DNA from: Candidatus Latescibacterota bacterium
Lineage (GTDB): Bacteria > Latescibacterota > UBA2968 > UBA8231
Length of the DNA stretch: 64,000 bases
Assembly: GCA_022826515.1 (NCBI GenBank)
Contig: JAJDUT010000087.1
Coordinates: forward strand, 25,438-89,437
Reading direction: 5' to 3'
In this document: positions 43,523 to 52,704 of the stretch, in pieces
Position numbering within the stretch: position 1 is the stretch's first letter
Layout of the letters: each line of letters begins with the position of its first letter
Notes under the pieces: model-generated
What the model was told of the DNA's origin: nothing
The model's input: the letters and a program-made list of their open reading frames with translations, nothing else
Databases searched by the model: none
Program-made: the position numbers and the translations under genes

Positions 43523-44775
43523 GGTGTTGCTCCTGAAGGTTGCGGGGTTAAGGGGACGGCAGCGGGCAGCGGGCAGACCTCGCTCATCGGCCCGAAAATA
43601 GGCTCGACGCGTTCGCTGAAGAGGTTGCCGCTGAGGACGTCGATGACTCCCTGTTTGCATTCGGGATGGCGCTTGAGGAATTCGGCGAAACTGAAGTCCT
43701 TGGAGTAGAAAGCGTACACCATTTTGCGCACCGCTTCCATGCCGCGCACTAGCTCCGGGCCGAAACCGCCCAACTGCGCGGCAGAGAAGTCCCCTTTGGC
43801 AAAGGCTTCGGCGATGGCGTCGGCGGCCATCTCGCCGGATTTGAGGGCTAGGTACACGCCCGAGGAGTACATCGGATCGAGAAAACAGAACGCGTCGCCG
43901 ACCAGCACCCAGCCTTTGCCAGCGATGCGGCTGGCGCGATAGGAAAAGTCTTTGGTGGTTTTGACCGGAAAGAGCTGCTCGGCGTGTTGTAGGCGCTCCT
44001 GCATGGGGCGGCACTTGGCCAGCTCTTGATCGAAAATGGTCTGCGCGTCTTCGCGGCGGCCTTGGACCAAGTAGGAGATTGCGCCGACCACGCCGACGCT
44101 GACCTTGTCATCGGGCAGGGGGATGTACCAGAACCAGGAATCCCGGTTCTCGGTGTGGAGGATCAAGGTCGCGCCTTCGTCGATGCCCTCGTCGCGCTGG
44201 CCGCCGCGATAGTGGGTGTAGATCGAAGCCTTTTTCAGTTCAGGCTCGGGCTGGGTCAGCTTGAGCTTGCGACCGATTAGCGCACTTTGGCCAGTGGCAT
44301 CGACGACGACTTGTGCGGCAAAATCGCGGGTTTGGCCATCGGCGAGCTTGGTGCGCACGCCGGTGGCGCGGTCTCCATCGAACAGGACTTTGAGGACCCG
44401 GGCACCCTGATGTACTTGAGCGCCTTTTGCGCGGGCGTTGTCGAGGAGCATCTCGTCGAATGGGCCGCGCAAGACTTGCCAAGTTATTCCGCTTTCGTGG
44501 GGGTTGGTGTCGGAAAAGTAAAAGGGCGTCGAGCCGCGTCCCGACTTGCCGAAAAATTGCACGCTGTGCTTGCGGGGGAAGGCGCTGTCTCTGAGCTGGT
44601 CGAGCACGCCGAGCCGTTTGAAGGTCCAGTAAGTCTCCGGCATCAGGGACTCGCCGATTGTGAAGCGGGGGAACTGCTCCCGCTCGAAGAGCCGAACTTG
44701 GCGGCCGGTTGCGGCGACGAGGGCAGCTACGGTGCTGCCGGCGGGGCCACCGCCGATGACGATGACGTCGCTCAC
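43519..44775 (-). CDS. FAD-dependent oxidoreductase, flavin-halogenase-like
   Basis: A 418-residue flavoprotein: dinucleotide-binding IGGGPAGSTVA (7-17), FPRFTIGESLMP (35-46), and the second FAD motif VLVGDAFCFLDPMYSSG (~292-308). Residues 214-219 read WFWYIP, which satisfies the WxWxIP motif typical of flavin-dependent halogenases, and YAFYSKDFSFAEFLKRHPE near the C-terminus is also seen in the phenolic/pyrrole halogenase clade. Related hydroxylases and geranylgeranyl reductases can share parts of this, so halogenation is a hypothesis. GTG 44775 overlaps the upstream 68-residue gene (GTGA). Downstream are DUF3311, a symporter and a glycosyltransferase. Confidence 0.8.
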   Translation of the reverse strand: MSDVIVIGGGPAGSTVAALVAATGRQVRLFEREQFPRFTIGESLMPETYWTFKRLGVLDQLRDSAFPRKHSVQFFGKSGRGSTPFYFSDTNPHESGITWQVLRGPFDEMLLDNARAKGAQVHQGARVLKVLFDGDRATGVRTKLADGQTRDFAAQVVVDATGQSALIGRKLKLTQPEPELKKASIYTHYRGGQRDEGIDEGATLILHTENRDSWFWYIPLPDDKVSVGVVGAISYLVQGRREDAQTIFDQELAKCRPMQERLQHAEQLFPVKTTKDFSYRASRIAGKGWVLVGDAFCFLDPMYSSGVYLALKSGEMAADAIAEAFAKGDFSAAQLGGFGPELVRGMEAVRKMVYAFYSKDFSFAEFLKRHPECKQGVIDVLSGNLFSERVEPIFGPMSEVCPLPAAVPLTPQPSGATP

Positions 44776-44978
44776 GTTTGACCGCGAATCGCTCCTAGGT
44801 CTGTGGCTTTTTGTGCTTTCGCTCTGAGCCGTGGATTTGGCCCACGCCGGATAAGACGCTCTGTATATTTGCCTTGCACCTCGGACAGATAGTCGGCATA
44901 GGTTTGCCCTTGGGCCTCACAGGCGCGTTCTATGTTGCGGCGAATGGTACGCAGCTCTTGGAGCGGATCCTGTTCCAT
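44772..44978 (-). CDS. Small antitoxin-like partner of the PIN gene
   Basis: A 68-residue, charged, helical protein (DPLQELRTIRRNIERACEAQ, TYADYLSEVQGKYTERLI). Such proteins are found beside PIN nucleases in cyanobacteria and others, where they are presumed antitoxins. Its ATG shares the last base of the PIN stop codon (TAATG) and its end overlaps the flavoprotein start. No DNA-binding motif is evident. Confidence 0.65.
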   Translation of the reverse strand: MEQDPLQELRTIRRNIERACEAQGQTYADYLSEVQGKYTERLIRRGPNPRLRAKAQKATDLGAIRGQT

Positions 44979-45454
44979 TAGGCGACCTCCATAAGTTCTT
45001 CTGGGGTACAGATGATTGGGGTCCGTATGCCAAATTCCACATTGGCCTGTTCAACTACCATACGGACGCGGCCACTGACGATGTGGGTACAATTCCACGA
45101 TACGAGATAATCGAGCCCATGCCAAGCAGCGAGCGCCAAGTGATAGGCGTCTGCTTGGGCCTTATCCGGCAGGGGAATGCCTGCAAAGTACGCGGCTGCA
45201 AGGGCATGGACTTCCGGGACAATCTCGACGACAGAAAAAACTGCGACGCTCTGCTGACGCCGTTGAGCGGCATCGGGATCGCCGAGAGCGATTTCTTCCA
45301 AGACCACAGGAGAAATAAAGGCGTCGCATTGCGGTAAGACGCGCTCCCACCATTCATGAGTTATCTGTTGATGCGCTGCGGCGATCAAATCTCGACTTGG
45401 TAGAGCGGTCCGGTAGCTAATAATACTAGTTTCAATGTACACAGTTGGTTTCAC
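44978..45454 (-). CDS. VapC-like PIN-domain toxin
   Basis: A 158-residue PIN domain: VYIETSIISYRTALPSRD at the N-terminus, where Glu8 replaces the more usual Asp; VVLEEIALGD; the acidic DKAQADAYHLALAAWHGLDYL stretch; and VSWNCTHIV. The toxin is followed by its small partner in a 1-base overlap, the reverse of the common antitoxin-first order. GTG 45454 is the start. Probable RNase; target unknown. The module sits between the 45.5-55 kb operon and the halogenase-like operon, both on the same strand. Confidence 0.83.
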   Translation of the reverse strand: MKPTVYIETSIISYRTALPSRDLIAAAHQQITHEWWERVLPQCDAFISPVVLEEIALGDPDAAQRRQQSVAVFSVVEIVPEVHALAAAYFAGIPLPDKAQADAYHLALAAWHGLDYLVSWNCTHIVSGRVRMVVEQANVEFGIRTPIICTPEELMEVA

Positions 45455-45549
45455 GCGAATAATCGCCCCTCAAATTGGGTGTACCATTGATGCGGATCAA
45501 ATTGCACGCCCTTTCAATATACAAGAAAACGTGAACTGGAGTTGGTCGC

Positions 45550-46827
45550 TCACGTGTCGCTCCTGTGATCGGTGAAGCGTTGGGCTTTGAGTTCAAAGCG
45601 CGGCAGGGTGTTTGGCGCGGCGATTTGGATGGCGGCGCGCAGGCCCAGCCGGTGGGCGAGGGCGCGTTCTACTTGGTCGGCAGTGTCGTTGGCATTGCCG
45701 TTGAGTTCTAGGCGCACCTCCAACTCGTCCAGTGCTTTGCGCCGGTGGACGTCCACGGCGAATTCGGTGACTGCGGGAAACTGGCGCACGACGTTTTCGA
45801 TGGCGCTGGGATAGACGACCACGCCGCGGATGAGCAAGGCGTCGTCGAGGCGGCCGATGACGCCGCCTTGAAGCCGCTGGAAGGTACGGCCGCAGGCGCA
45901 GGGCGTGCGATTGAGGGCGACGCGGTCGCCGGTGCGATAGCGGATAACCGGCATCCCCGTGCGACCGAGATTGGTGATAATTAGCTCGCCCTCGTCGGCG
46001 GGGGTGCCGCTTTGCGGATCGACGATCTCGCAGATGAACTCACCCTCGTTGAGGTGCAAGCCGGCCTGTTCGCGGCAGTCAAAACCCCAAGCGCCGACCT
46101 CGGTGGCGCCGGCGTGGTCGGAGCAGCGAGCACCCCAAGTGCGCTCGAGCTGGGCGCGGGTAGCGGGGAGATTTGCGCCCGGCTCACCGGCGTGGATGGT
46201 GGTGTGAACGCTGCTGGCGGCGAGGTCGAGACCGCGCTCGCGGGCAACTTCGCCTAAGTGCAAGGCATACGTTGGTGTACAGACGAGGACGGTGATTTCG
46301 TTTTCGACGATGGCGTCTAGGCGCTGCGCCGAAGACATGCCGCCGCCGGGGACGATCAGCGCGCCGATGTGGCTGGCTCCTTGGTGCCCGCTCCAGAAGC
46401 CGATGAAGGGGCCAAAGGAAAAGGCGAAAAAGATACGGTCGCGGTCGCTGACGCCCGCGGCGCGATAGACTTGGGCCCAGCAGTGGCCCCACCAGTCCCA
46501 GCTTTCGGCGGTGTCGAGCCAGCGCAGGCGCTGACCGGTGGTGCCGGAGGTTTGGTGGATGCGGGTGTAGCATTCGGGCGGATAGGTGAGGTTGGTGCCA
46601 TAGGGCGGATGGGCGACTTGGTCGGCAGAAAGCTCGGCGCGGGTGGTAAAGGGGAGGCAGGCCAAGTCGTCGAGAGTGGCGATGTCCTCGGCCCGCGTGA
46701 TCCCGGCCGCGTTGAGTTTCTGGCGGTAAAATGCGTTAGTCGCCAGCACTTGGCCCAGCAGGGCGTGCAGACGTTGGAGTTGGTGCTCGGCCAGCGCGTC
46801 GCGGCTGAGATGTTCGCAGTTGCTCAC
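45550..46827 (-). CDS. Phenylacetate-CoA ligase-like AMP-forming enzyme
   Basis: A 425-residue ANL-superfamily enzyme of the PaaK type. The ATP-binding loop is HQTSGTTGQR (91-100); further motifs are ATEVGAWGFDCREQ, RTGMPVIRYRTGDRVAL and FQRLQGGVIGRLDDALLIRG, followed by a small C-terminal domain (AIENVVRQFPAVTEF). It activates an aromatic or other carboxylic acid as adenylate/CoA ester. The GTG start overlaps the TonB-receptor stop (GTGA), making it the last gene of a seven-gene operon. Its pairing with a siderophore-type receptor is unusual and could mean activation of an imported aromatic acid; this is inference. Confidence 0.87.
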   Translation of the reverse strand: MSNCEHLSRDALAEHQLQRLHALLGQVLATNAFYRQKLNAAGITRAEDIATLDDLACLPFTTRAELSADQVAHPPYGTNLTYPPECYTRIHQTSGTTGQRLRWLDTAESWDWWGHCWAQVYRAAGVSDRDRIFFAFSFGPFIGFWSGHQGASHIGALIVPGGGMSSAQRLDAIVENEITVLVCTPTYALHLGEVARERGLDLAASSVHTTIHAGEPGANLPATRAQLERTWGARCSDHAGATEVGAWGFDCREQAGLHLNEGEFICEIVDPQSGTPADEGELIITNLGRTGMPVIRYRTGDRVALNRTPCACGRTFQRLQGGVIGRLDDALLIRGVVVYPSAIENVVRQFPAVTEFAVDVHRRKALDELEVRLELNGNANDTADQVERALAHRLGLRAAIQIAAPNTLPRFELKAQRFTDHRSDT

Positions 46828-48959
46828 AGCGAGTAACCTAGGGTCGCCTTAAAGGAGAAAGGGGCGGCTGGGATGACCGAGGCGGCACCGAATCCCCGGG
46901 TCTCGTATTCGCTGCCGGTTGCGTTCTTGAGGTTTATCCGCAAGAGGGCCGGACCCTGACGGTAGGTCAGCCCGCAGTCGAGCGTCAGCGCGCCGTCGAT
47001 CTGATAGACATTGTCCTCGGCCACGAACTGGTTGCCGACGTAGCGGATGCCGGCGGCCAAGGTGAGGTTTGCGCCCAAGTCGCGGGCGGCCCACAGCGTT
47101 GCTAGGTGCTCGGGGGCGAAGGCTGGCACATTGCCCGTGCGGTCAAAGATCTGGGGGACGAAGCCGTCGGCAGTGGGGACCAATACGGCTTCGTTGAAGC
47201 GCGTTAGCTCGGCGTCTAAAAAGGCATAGGTGCCTTGGGCGTACCAGCCTTGGGCTAGACGCGCTGCCAGTTCCAACTCTAAGCCCCGGGTGCGCTGGTC
47301 GCCGAGTTGCTGGGTGATGCCGTTGTCGTCGGGGATGGCGATGTGCTCTTTGTCGAGGTTGAAGACGGCGAGGTTGGCGCTGAGATTGTCGTCGAGCAGC
47401 GCGGCTTTGGCACCGATTTCGTATTGGGTGCTTTCCTCGGGGTCGCGGTCGCCGACGACTTGAGAAGAAGGCGGGGCAAAGGCGCGGCCCGCATTGGCGT
47501 AGAGCGAAAAGGTTTGAGTCGGAGCGAAAATTGCGCCTACCATCGGGCTTAGCTGCCGATATTCGCGCTGGGTAGCGGTGAGGTCGTCCTCGTAGTCGAT
47601 CCGGTCGAAACGGCCTCCAAGCAAAAGCTCGAAGTGGGGGCTGAAAATTATGCGATCGACAAAGTAAGGTGCCAGCGTTTGTGCGGTGGCTTGGGCGGCG
47701 GTTGCTTGGTCAGGCAAGGGGACCACGAGGGAATCGGTCCCGGCTTCTGCTGGCATGAAGGGGGCCAGGCTCGGCGGCAACGTCGAGTCGAGTGTGAACA
47801 GATCGACGAACGAAAGCAATGCCACGTCGAGGGTGAAGTCGTCTGCGAGGTTGGCGACTTCCAAACCAAAAAGAAGCTGGTGTTCGATTCCGCCGGTTTG
47901 CAATTCCAGCAGGCCTTCGAGTTGGTTGCCGACGATCCGCTGCTGGTCGTCGAGGTCGAGCAGCGTGCGGGCGAGGTCCAGGGAGCCAGTCGCATTGGGA
48001 AAGGCTCCATTGAAGAGGGTGCCCTGCGAGGGCCAGTCGAGGCTGGTGTAGTAGAGTTTGTCGCGCAGAGTGAAATTAGACGCTATATGCCATTCATAAT
48101 CGGCGCGAAAGCGCAGGATGGTTTGTTCGGAAAGGTCGAAGGGCGACTGGTATGAGCGGGTGCGCGGCACATCGGGCAGCGCACCGCCAACGATGGGCAG
48201 CCCCGAGTCGGACTGATGTTCGCTCGTCAAGTACTCGAAGTCGAGGTGCAGCGTCGAGCGCTCGCCGAGGTTCAGCCGCAGCGTTGGGTTTACGGCGACG
48301 ATCGAGCTGTTTTTGTCATCGCGGTAGCTTTCCGCGTCCTGCCATAGGGCGTTGAGCCGCAGGGCGAGACCTTGGTCGGGTAGGGCGCGGCCGGCGTCGA
48401 GGGTGGCGCGGTACGTGGAGAAGCTGCCTAAGGAAGCGTTGACGCGGGTGAAGTCGCTCGCTGGGTCTGGTCGTTTGCGGACGAGGTTGATGGTACCCGA
48501 CAGCGGGTTGCCGCCGTAGAGGAAGGCACCGGGGCCTTTAAGGGCCTCGACGCGGTCCACATTGTAGAGCTGGTAGAAGGTCGCCTCGGGTTCGGGTGCG
48601 CCGTCGGAGAGCACCAAGCCGTTGGCAAGCGAGTCGAAGCCGCGCAGGTAGAACAGGTCGTGGACGCCGAAATTGGTGTGGACGCCGACGCCGCTGACAT
48701 TGGTCAGTGCATCGCTGAGCGTCGCTCCGTCTTGAGTCTCGATCAGGGCTTGGGGGACGATACCGACGCTCAAGGGGGTCTTGCACAGGGGTAATGGCAT
48801 TTTGGTGGCGATGGCGTTGGCGCGGGGGATGGCCAGCCGCGAGCCGGTGACAATGGTTTCATCGACGACGTGGAGTGAGTCGTCGGCGCTTTGGGCGTGG
48901 GCGAAGGGCGTAGGTACCGTCAAGGCAAAAATTAACAGGATGCCACGGACATTTCTCAT
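46824..48959 (-). CDS. TonB-dependent siderophore-type outer-membrane receptor
   Basis: A 711-residue receptor with signal peptide (cleavage after FAHAQ), a plug domain (~40-165: PLSVGIVPQALIETQDGATL, YLRGFDSLANG, VDRVEALKGPGAFLYGG and GTINLVRKRP) and a C-terminal 22-strand barrel (SPMVGAIFAPTQTFSLYAN, ESTQYEIGAKAALL, PEHLATLWAARDLG). The sequence resembles ferric-siderophore receptors such as FpvA/FhuA relatives. It ends in Leu rather than the usual aromatic. ATGA overlap with the upstream beta-propeller gene shows it is embedded in the propeller/radical-SAM operon. The ligand is unknown; iron chelates or porphyrins are reasonable guesses. Confidence 0.9.
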   Translation of the reverse strand: MRNVRGILLIFALTVPTPFAHAQSADDSLHVVDETIVTGSRLAIPRANAIATKMPLPLCKTPLSVGIVPQALIETQDGATLSDALTNVSGVGVHTNFGVHDLFYLRGFDSLANGLVLSDGAPEPEATFYQLYNVDRVEALKGPGAFLYGGNPLSGTINLVRKRPDPASDFTRVNASLGSFSTYRATLDAGRALPDQGLALRLNALWQDAESYRDDKNSSIVAVNPTLRLNLGERSTLHLDFEYLTSEHQSDSGLPIVGGALPDVPRTRSYQSPFDLSEQTILRFRADYEWHIASNFTLRDKLYYTSLDWPSQGTLFNGAFPNATGSLDLARTLLDLDDQQRIVGNQLEGLLELQTGGIEHQLLFGLEVANLADDFTLDVALLSFVDLFTLDSTLPPSLAPFMPAEAGTDSLVVPLPDQATAAQATAQTLAPYFVDRIIFSPHFELLLGGRFDRIDYEDDLTATQREYRQLSPMVGAIFAPTQTFSLYANAGRAFAPPSSQVVGDRDPEESTQYEIGAKAALLDDNLSANLAVFNLDKEHIAIPDDNGITQQLGDQRTRGLELELAARLAQGWYAQGTYAFLDAELTRFNEAVLVPTADGFVPQIFDRTGNVPAFAPEHLATLWAARDLGANLTLAAGIRYVGNQFVAEDNVYQIDGALTLDCGLTYRQGPALLRINLKNATGSEYETRGFGAASVIPAAPFSFKATLGYSL

Positions 48960-50209
48960 TGAGTTGCTCCTACCAAGTTTATGTTTATACAGACGATTTC
49001 TTTATCGTCGCGGAGGTAAAACCGGCCGTCGGCGAGTGAGGGGACGGTCTCACATCTGCTGCGGCGGAAAACTAGGGTGTTGGCCTTTTCGACGAAGCCT
49101 GCGGGCGTGGCTTCGGCTATGCTGAGATTACAGCGTTCGCCCAAGATGACAAGGTGGCCGTCGGCGACGATTAGGGTGCCCTTGCCGTAGCCCCGAGTCT
49201 GCCACTTTTCCTCGCCAGTCTCGGCGTCGAGGCATTTAAGGGTCGAGCCGTCGAAACCGTAGAGGTGCCCTTGGTAGTAGATGGAGGTGGCGGAGTGGTT
49301 TTGCATGTTATTATTGCGCCAGACCTCGGCCACCTCATAGCGCCCGTCTGTGGCGGTGACTTCCACCACAGTGCCGCCCATACCGGAGCTGGAAGAGATA
49401 AAGAAGCGATTAGGCGGGATAAAAACCGGGGTGGCAGCGTTGGTGGATTGGTTGGTTATCCAAGGATATTGCCACAGCACCCGGCCTTTTTGCGGCGCGA
49501 CCGCGATCAGCCCGTAGCCAGTGAAAAACACTGCTTGGCGCGTTTGGCCGATAGTGGCGATGATGGGAGAGGAATAGCCCCTCTCGTCGCTGCCAGTAGT
49601 CCAAGCGACCTCGCCGCTGGCTTTGTCAAAGGCTATTAGCGAATGACCACTCTTACTGCCTGCTTCGATTAAGACGAGGTTCCTCTCGACTAGCGGCGAC
49701 GCTGCAAAGCTTCGACCGGGACTCACGTTGTCGAATTCGAGCATTATATCGCGGCTCCATCGTCGGGTGCCGAACTGGCTGTCGAGCGCGAGGAGTTTGC
49801 CAAGGGCGCTGAATACATAGACCATCTTGCCGTCAACCGTGGGAGTGGCACGCGGACTGCGGCGGTCTCGCCGTTCCGAGGGATCGTTGCCAGTGGTGCG
49901 GGTGCGCCACATCACTTCGCCGTTGCGGGCGTCGAGACAGACGGCGTATGTCTCTCCACTGTGGATGTACATTGTATAGAGACGATCGCCGACTACGGAC
50001 AGGCCGGAAGATCCCTGCCCGGCATGGACGCGCCAGGACTCTTTAAAAGAGGGCGCTTTGCCGAACAGACCCGTTTCTGGCGAGATGCCGTTGCGGTGAG
50101 GGCCGAGCCATTGCGGCCAGTCCGTCCATTGCCAGTGCGACCAATCTTGGGCCAAGGCCGGCAGGGCGCACAAGACGAGGGCGAACAGGGCGGTGCGCAC
50201 GGTGCTCAT
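48956..50209 (-). CDS. Secreted PQQ-type beta-propeller protein, tandem copy C
   Basis: A 417-residue exported propeller: signal peptide (FALVLCALPALAQ), then WPQWLGPHRNGISPETGLFG and seven blades with the DxxTGExxW theme (ARNGEVMWRT, SQFGTRRWSRD, ASGEVAWTTG, EKWQTRGYGKGTLIV). It is clearly homologous along its full length to the two genes before it, and the stop/start overlaps (ATGA) tie all three to the TonB receptor. No catalytic residues are recognised. A periplasmic binding or scaffolding role is inferred. Confidence 0.87.
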   Translation of the reverse strand: MSTVRTALFALVLCALPALAQDWSHWQWTDWPQWLGPHRNGISPETGLFGKAPSFKESWRVHAGQGSSGLSVVGDRLYTMYIHSGETYAVCLDARNGEVMWRTRTTGNDPSERRDRRSPRATPTVDGKMVYVFSALGKLLALDSQFGTRRWSRDIMLEFDNVSPGRSFAASPLVERNLVLIEAGSKSGHSLIAFDKASGEVAWTTGSDERGYSSPIIATIGQTRQAVFFTGYGLIAVAPQKGRVLWQYPWITNQSTNAATPVFIPPNRFFISSSSGMGGTVVEVTATDGRYEVAEVWRNNNMQNHSATSIYYQGHLYGFDGSTLKCLDAETGEEKWQTRGYGKGTLIVADGHLVILGERCNLSIAEATPAGFVEKANTLVFRRSRCETVPSLADGRFYLRDDKEIVCININLVGATQ

Positions 50210-51447
50210 TGTGCTGTCCCCACCACGTCTAGGCGGACGATTTCCTTATCGTCGCGGAGGTAGATTCGTCCATCGGCGAGTGAGGGGACCGTCCAGCACT
50301 TGCTGCGGAGGACTTGGGTGTTGGCTTTTTCGACGAAGCCTTCGGGTGTGGCTTGGGCTAGGCCGAGATTGCCGCGTTCGCCCAAGATGACGAGGTGGCC
50401 ATCGGCGACGATCAAGGTGCCTTTGCCGTAGCCTCGGGCCTTCCACTTTTCGCTGCCGGTCGCGGCGTCGAGGCATTTGAGAATCGAGCCGTCGAACCCG
50501 TAGAGGTGCCCTTGGTAGTAGATGGAGGTGGCGAAGTGATTTTCCATTTCCTTATTGCGCCAGATCTCCTTTGCACTATAGCCGCGGTCTGTGGCGGAGA
50601 CCTCCACCACACTGGCACCCGTGCCGTAGCCGGAGGAGATAAAGAAGCGATTGGGTGGGATGAAAACCGGGGTGGCGGCATTGACGTTGTGCCTAGTCGT
50701 CCAGGGGTGTTTCCACAGTGCTTGGCCGTTTTGCGGCGCGACCGCGATCAGTCCGTAGCCGGTGAAAAACACTGCTTGGTGTGTTTGGCCGATGGTGGTG
50801 GTGATAGGAGAGGAGTAACCTAGCTTGTCGCTGCCGGTTTTCCAGGCGACGTCGCCGCTAATTTTGTCAAAGGCTATCAGCGAATGACCGCCCGTTCCAC
50901 CGGCTTCGATTAGGACTAGGTCTCCTGCGACTAGGGGCGACGGGCAAAATCCCCAGCGGGGCCTCTTGCTGCCAAATTCGCTCGCTAGGTCGTGGCTCCA
51001 TTTTGGGGAGCCGGTCTGGCTGTCGAGCGCGTAGAGTTTGCCGTAGGCGCTGGAGACATAAACCATCCCGTCGTCCACGGTGGGGGTGGTGCGCGGACCG
51101 TCGCCGCCTTGCCGTTCCATTAACATCCCGTCGGTGCGGGTGCGCCACAGCACTTCGCCGTTGCTGGCGTCGAGGCAGACCGCGTATTCATCGCCATTGT
51201 GGATGTACATCGTATAGATGCGATTGCCGACGACGGACAGGCCGGAAAAGCCCTTGCCGCCTTGGACGCGCCAAGACTCCTTAAACGACGGCTCGTCGCC
51301 GAATAGGCCCGTCTCCGACGAGATGCCGTTGCGGTCGGGGCCGAGCCATTGCGGCCAACCCGTGGATTGCCAGCGCGACCAATCTTGGGCCACGGCTGGC
51401 AAGGCGCATAAGACGAGGATTAGAACTGCTCCCAATATCTTCTTCAT
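50206..51447 (-). CDS. Secreted PQQ-type beta-propeller protein, tandem copy B
   Basis: A 413-residue exported propeller, the closest relative of copy C (shared DWSRWQSTGWPQWLGPDRNG, KESWRVQGGKGFSGLSVVG, ARGYGKGTLIVADGHLVILG). The signal peptide is VLILVLCALPAVAQ. Both ends overlap neighbouring genes by ATGA. Conservation between the copies is high in the blade loops, which suggests either recent duplication or selection for similar ligands. Confidence 0.87.
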   Translation of the reverse strand: MKKILGAVLILVLCALPAVAQDWSRWQSTGWPQWLGPDRNGISSETGLFGDEPSFKESWRVQGGKGFSGLSVVGNRIYTMYIHNGDEYAVCLDASNGEVLWRTRTDGMLMERQGGDGPRTTPTVDDGMVYVSSAYGKLYALDSQTGSPKWSHDLASEFGSKRPRWGFCPSPLVAGDLVLIEAGGTGGHSLIAFDKISGDVAWKTGSDKLGYSSPITTTIGQTHQAVFFTGYGLIAVAPQNGQALWKHPWTTRHNVNAATPVFIPPNRFFISSGYGTGASVVEVSATDRGYSAKEIWRNKEMENHFATSIYYQGHLYGFDGSILKCLDAATGSEKWKARGYGKGTLIVADGHLVILGERGNLGLAQATPEGFVEKANTQVLRSKCWTVPSLADGRIYLRDDKEIVRLDVVGTAQ

Positions 51448-52691
51448 TGGGTCGCTCCTTGCATATTAAGGCAGACGATTTCGCTTTCGTCGCGCATGTA
51501 GAGGCGGCCATTGGCCAGTGAAGGGGCCGTCCAGCAGCGGCTGTCGAAGGCGGGGTAACTGGCTTTTTCGACAAAGCCTGCGGGCGTGGCTTCGGCTAGG
51601 CCGAGATTGCCTTGTTCGCCCAAGATGATGAGGTGGCCGTCGGCGATGAGCAGGGTGCCCTTGCCGTAGCCTCGGGTCTTCCACTTTTCTTCACCGGTCT
51701 CGGCGTCGAGGCACTTGAGGATTGAGCCGCCAAAGCCGTAGAGATGGTTCTCGTAGAGGACCGAGGTGCCGAACTCGTTTTCCATCTTTTTGTTTTGCCA
51801 GACCTGCTCGACGGCGAGGCTGTCGCCGTTGCCCTTGATTTGCAAGACCGTGCCGCCGTTGCTGTTGACGGTGGAGATAAAAATTCGGTCGGGCGCGATG
51901 AAAACGGGCGTCGCCGCGCTGACGTCGTAGCGGGTTTTCCAAGGGTAGCGCCAGTAAACGCGGCCGTCTTCCGGCGCTAGGCCGGTAAGCGAATAGGCCG
52001 TGAAATAGGCGAGTTGGCGGGTGCCGGCCGCAGTGAAGGCGATGGGCGATGAATAGCTCATCTTTTCGTTGAGGGCGGTCCAAACGGTTGCGCCGGTGGC
52101 TTTGTCGAGGGCTACGGCGGTGACCGGGGTTGTGCGGTCGATGGCCATATCGACGACAAAGTTGCCGTCGTGGCCGCCGGCTTCGACTAGGAGCAGGTCG
52201 CCTTCGACTAATGGGGAGGTGCTAAACCCCCATCTCGGCACTTGGCTGCTGAACTCGGTGACCAAGTCCTTTTCCCAGATCGGCGTGCCACTCGCGGCTG
52301 CGAGTGCAAAGAGCTTGCCGGTGGCACCAAGTACATAGACAATCTCACCATCGACGGTGGGCGTTGAGCGCGGGCCGTCGCCGCCTTGGGTTTCCTTGTA
52401 GTAAGGACCGGTGCGGTGACGCCAGATTTCCACGCCGGTTTCGGCGTCGAGGCAGATGGCGAACTCGTCGTCGCCTTGGGCGAACATGGTGAAGGCCCGG
52501 CCGTCGGCGACGGAGATGCTAGAGAAGCCATTGCCGAGCGGGACGCGCCACGCTTCGATAAAAGGTTGCTCGGCGGTGAAGAGGCCGGTTTCGCTGGAGA
52601 TGCCGTTGCGCTGGGGGCCGAGCCACTGGGGCCAGTCGGCCGCTTGTGCAGCGGCGGTCAACAGCAGTAGAAGTGAGATCGCGTTTTTCAA
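51444..52691 (-). CDS. Secreted PQQ-type beta-propeller protein, tandem copy A
   Basis: A 415-residue exported propeller with signal peptide (ISLLLLLTAAAQA) and the WPQWLGPQRNGISSETGLF opening. It carries a small insert, VDMAIDRTTPVTAVALDKAT, absent from copies B and C. The start is TTG 52691, supported by AGGAGGT a few bases upstream. The preceding HemN-like gene ends 13 bp upstream. It is the most diverged of the three adjacent paralogues. Confidence 0.87.
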   Translation of the reverse strand: MKNAISLLLLLTAAAQAADWPQWLGPQRNGISSETGLFTAEQPFIEAWRVPLGNGFSSISVADGRAFTMFAQGDDEFAICLDAETGVEIWRHRTGPYYKETQGGDGPRSTPTVDGEIVYVLGATGKLFALAAASGTPIWEKDLVTEFSSQVPRWGFSTSPLVEGDLLLVEAGGHDGNFVVDMAIDRTTPVTAVALDKATGATVWTALNEKMSYSSPIAFTAAGTRQLAYFTAYSLTGLAPEDGRVYWRYPWKTRYDVSAATPVFIAPDRIFISTVNSNGGTVLQIKGNGDSLAVEQVWQNKKMENEFGTSVLYENHLYGFGGSILKCLDAETGEEKWKTRGYGKGTLLIADGHLIILGEQGNLGLAEATPAGFVEKASYPAFDSRCWTAPSLANGRLYMRDESEIVCLNMQGATQ

Positions 52692-52704
52692 TGGTACCTC
52701 CTAC

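Noticed and set aside
43298..44014. A 238-codon frame ending in the DUF3311 protein
   Set aside because: The first ~164 codons lie over the flavoprotein in another frame and lack coding character; the gene starts at GTG 43522.
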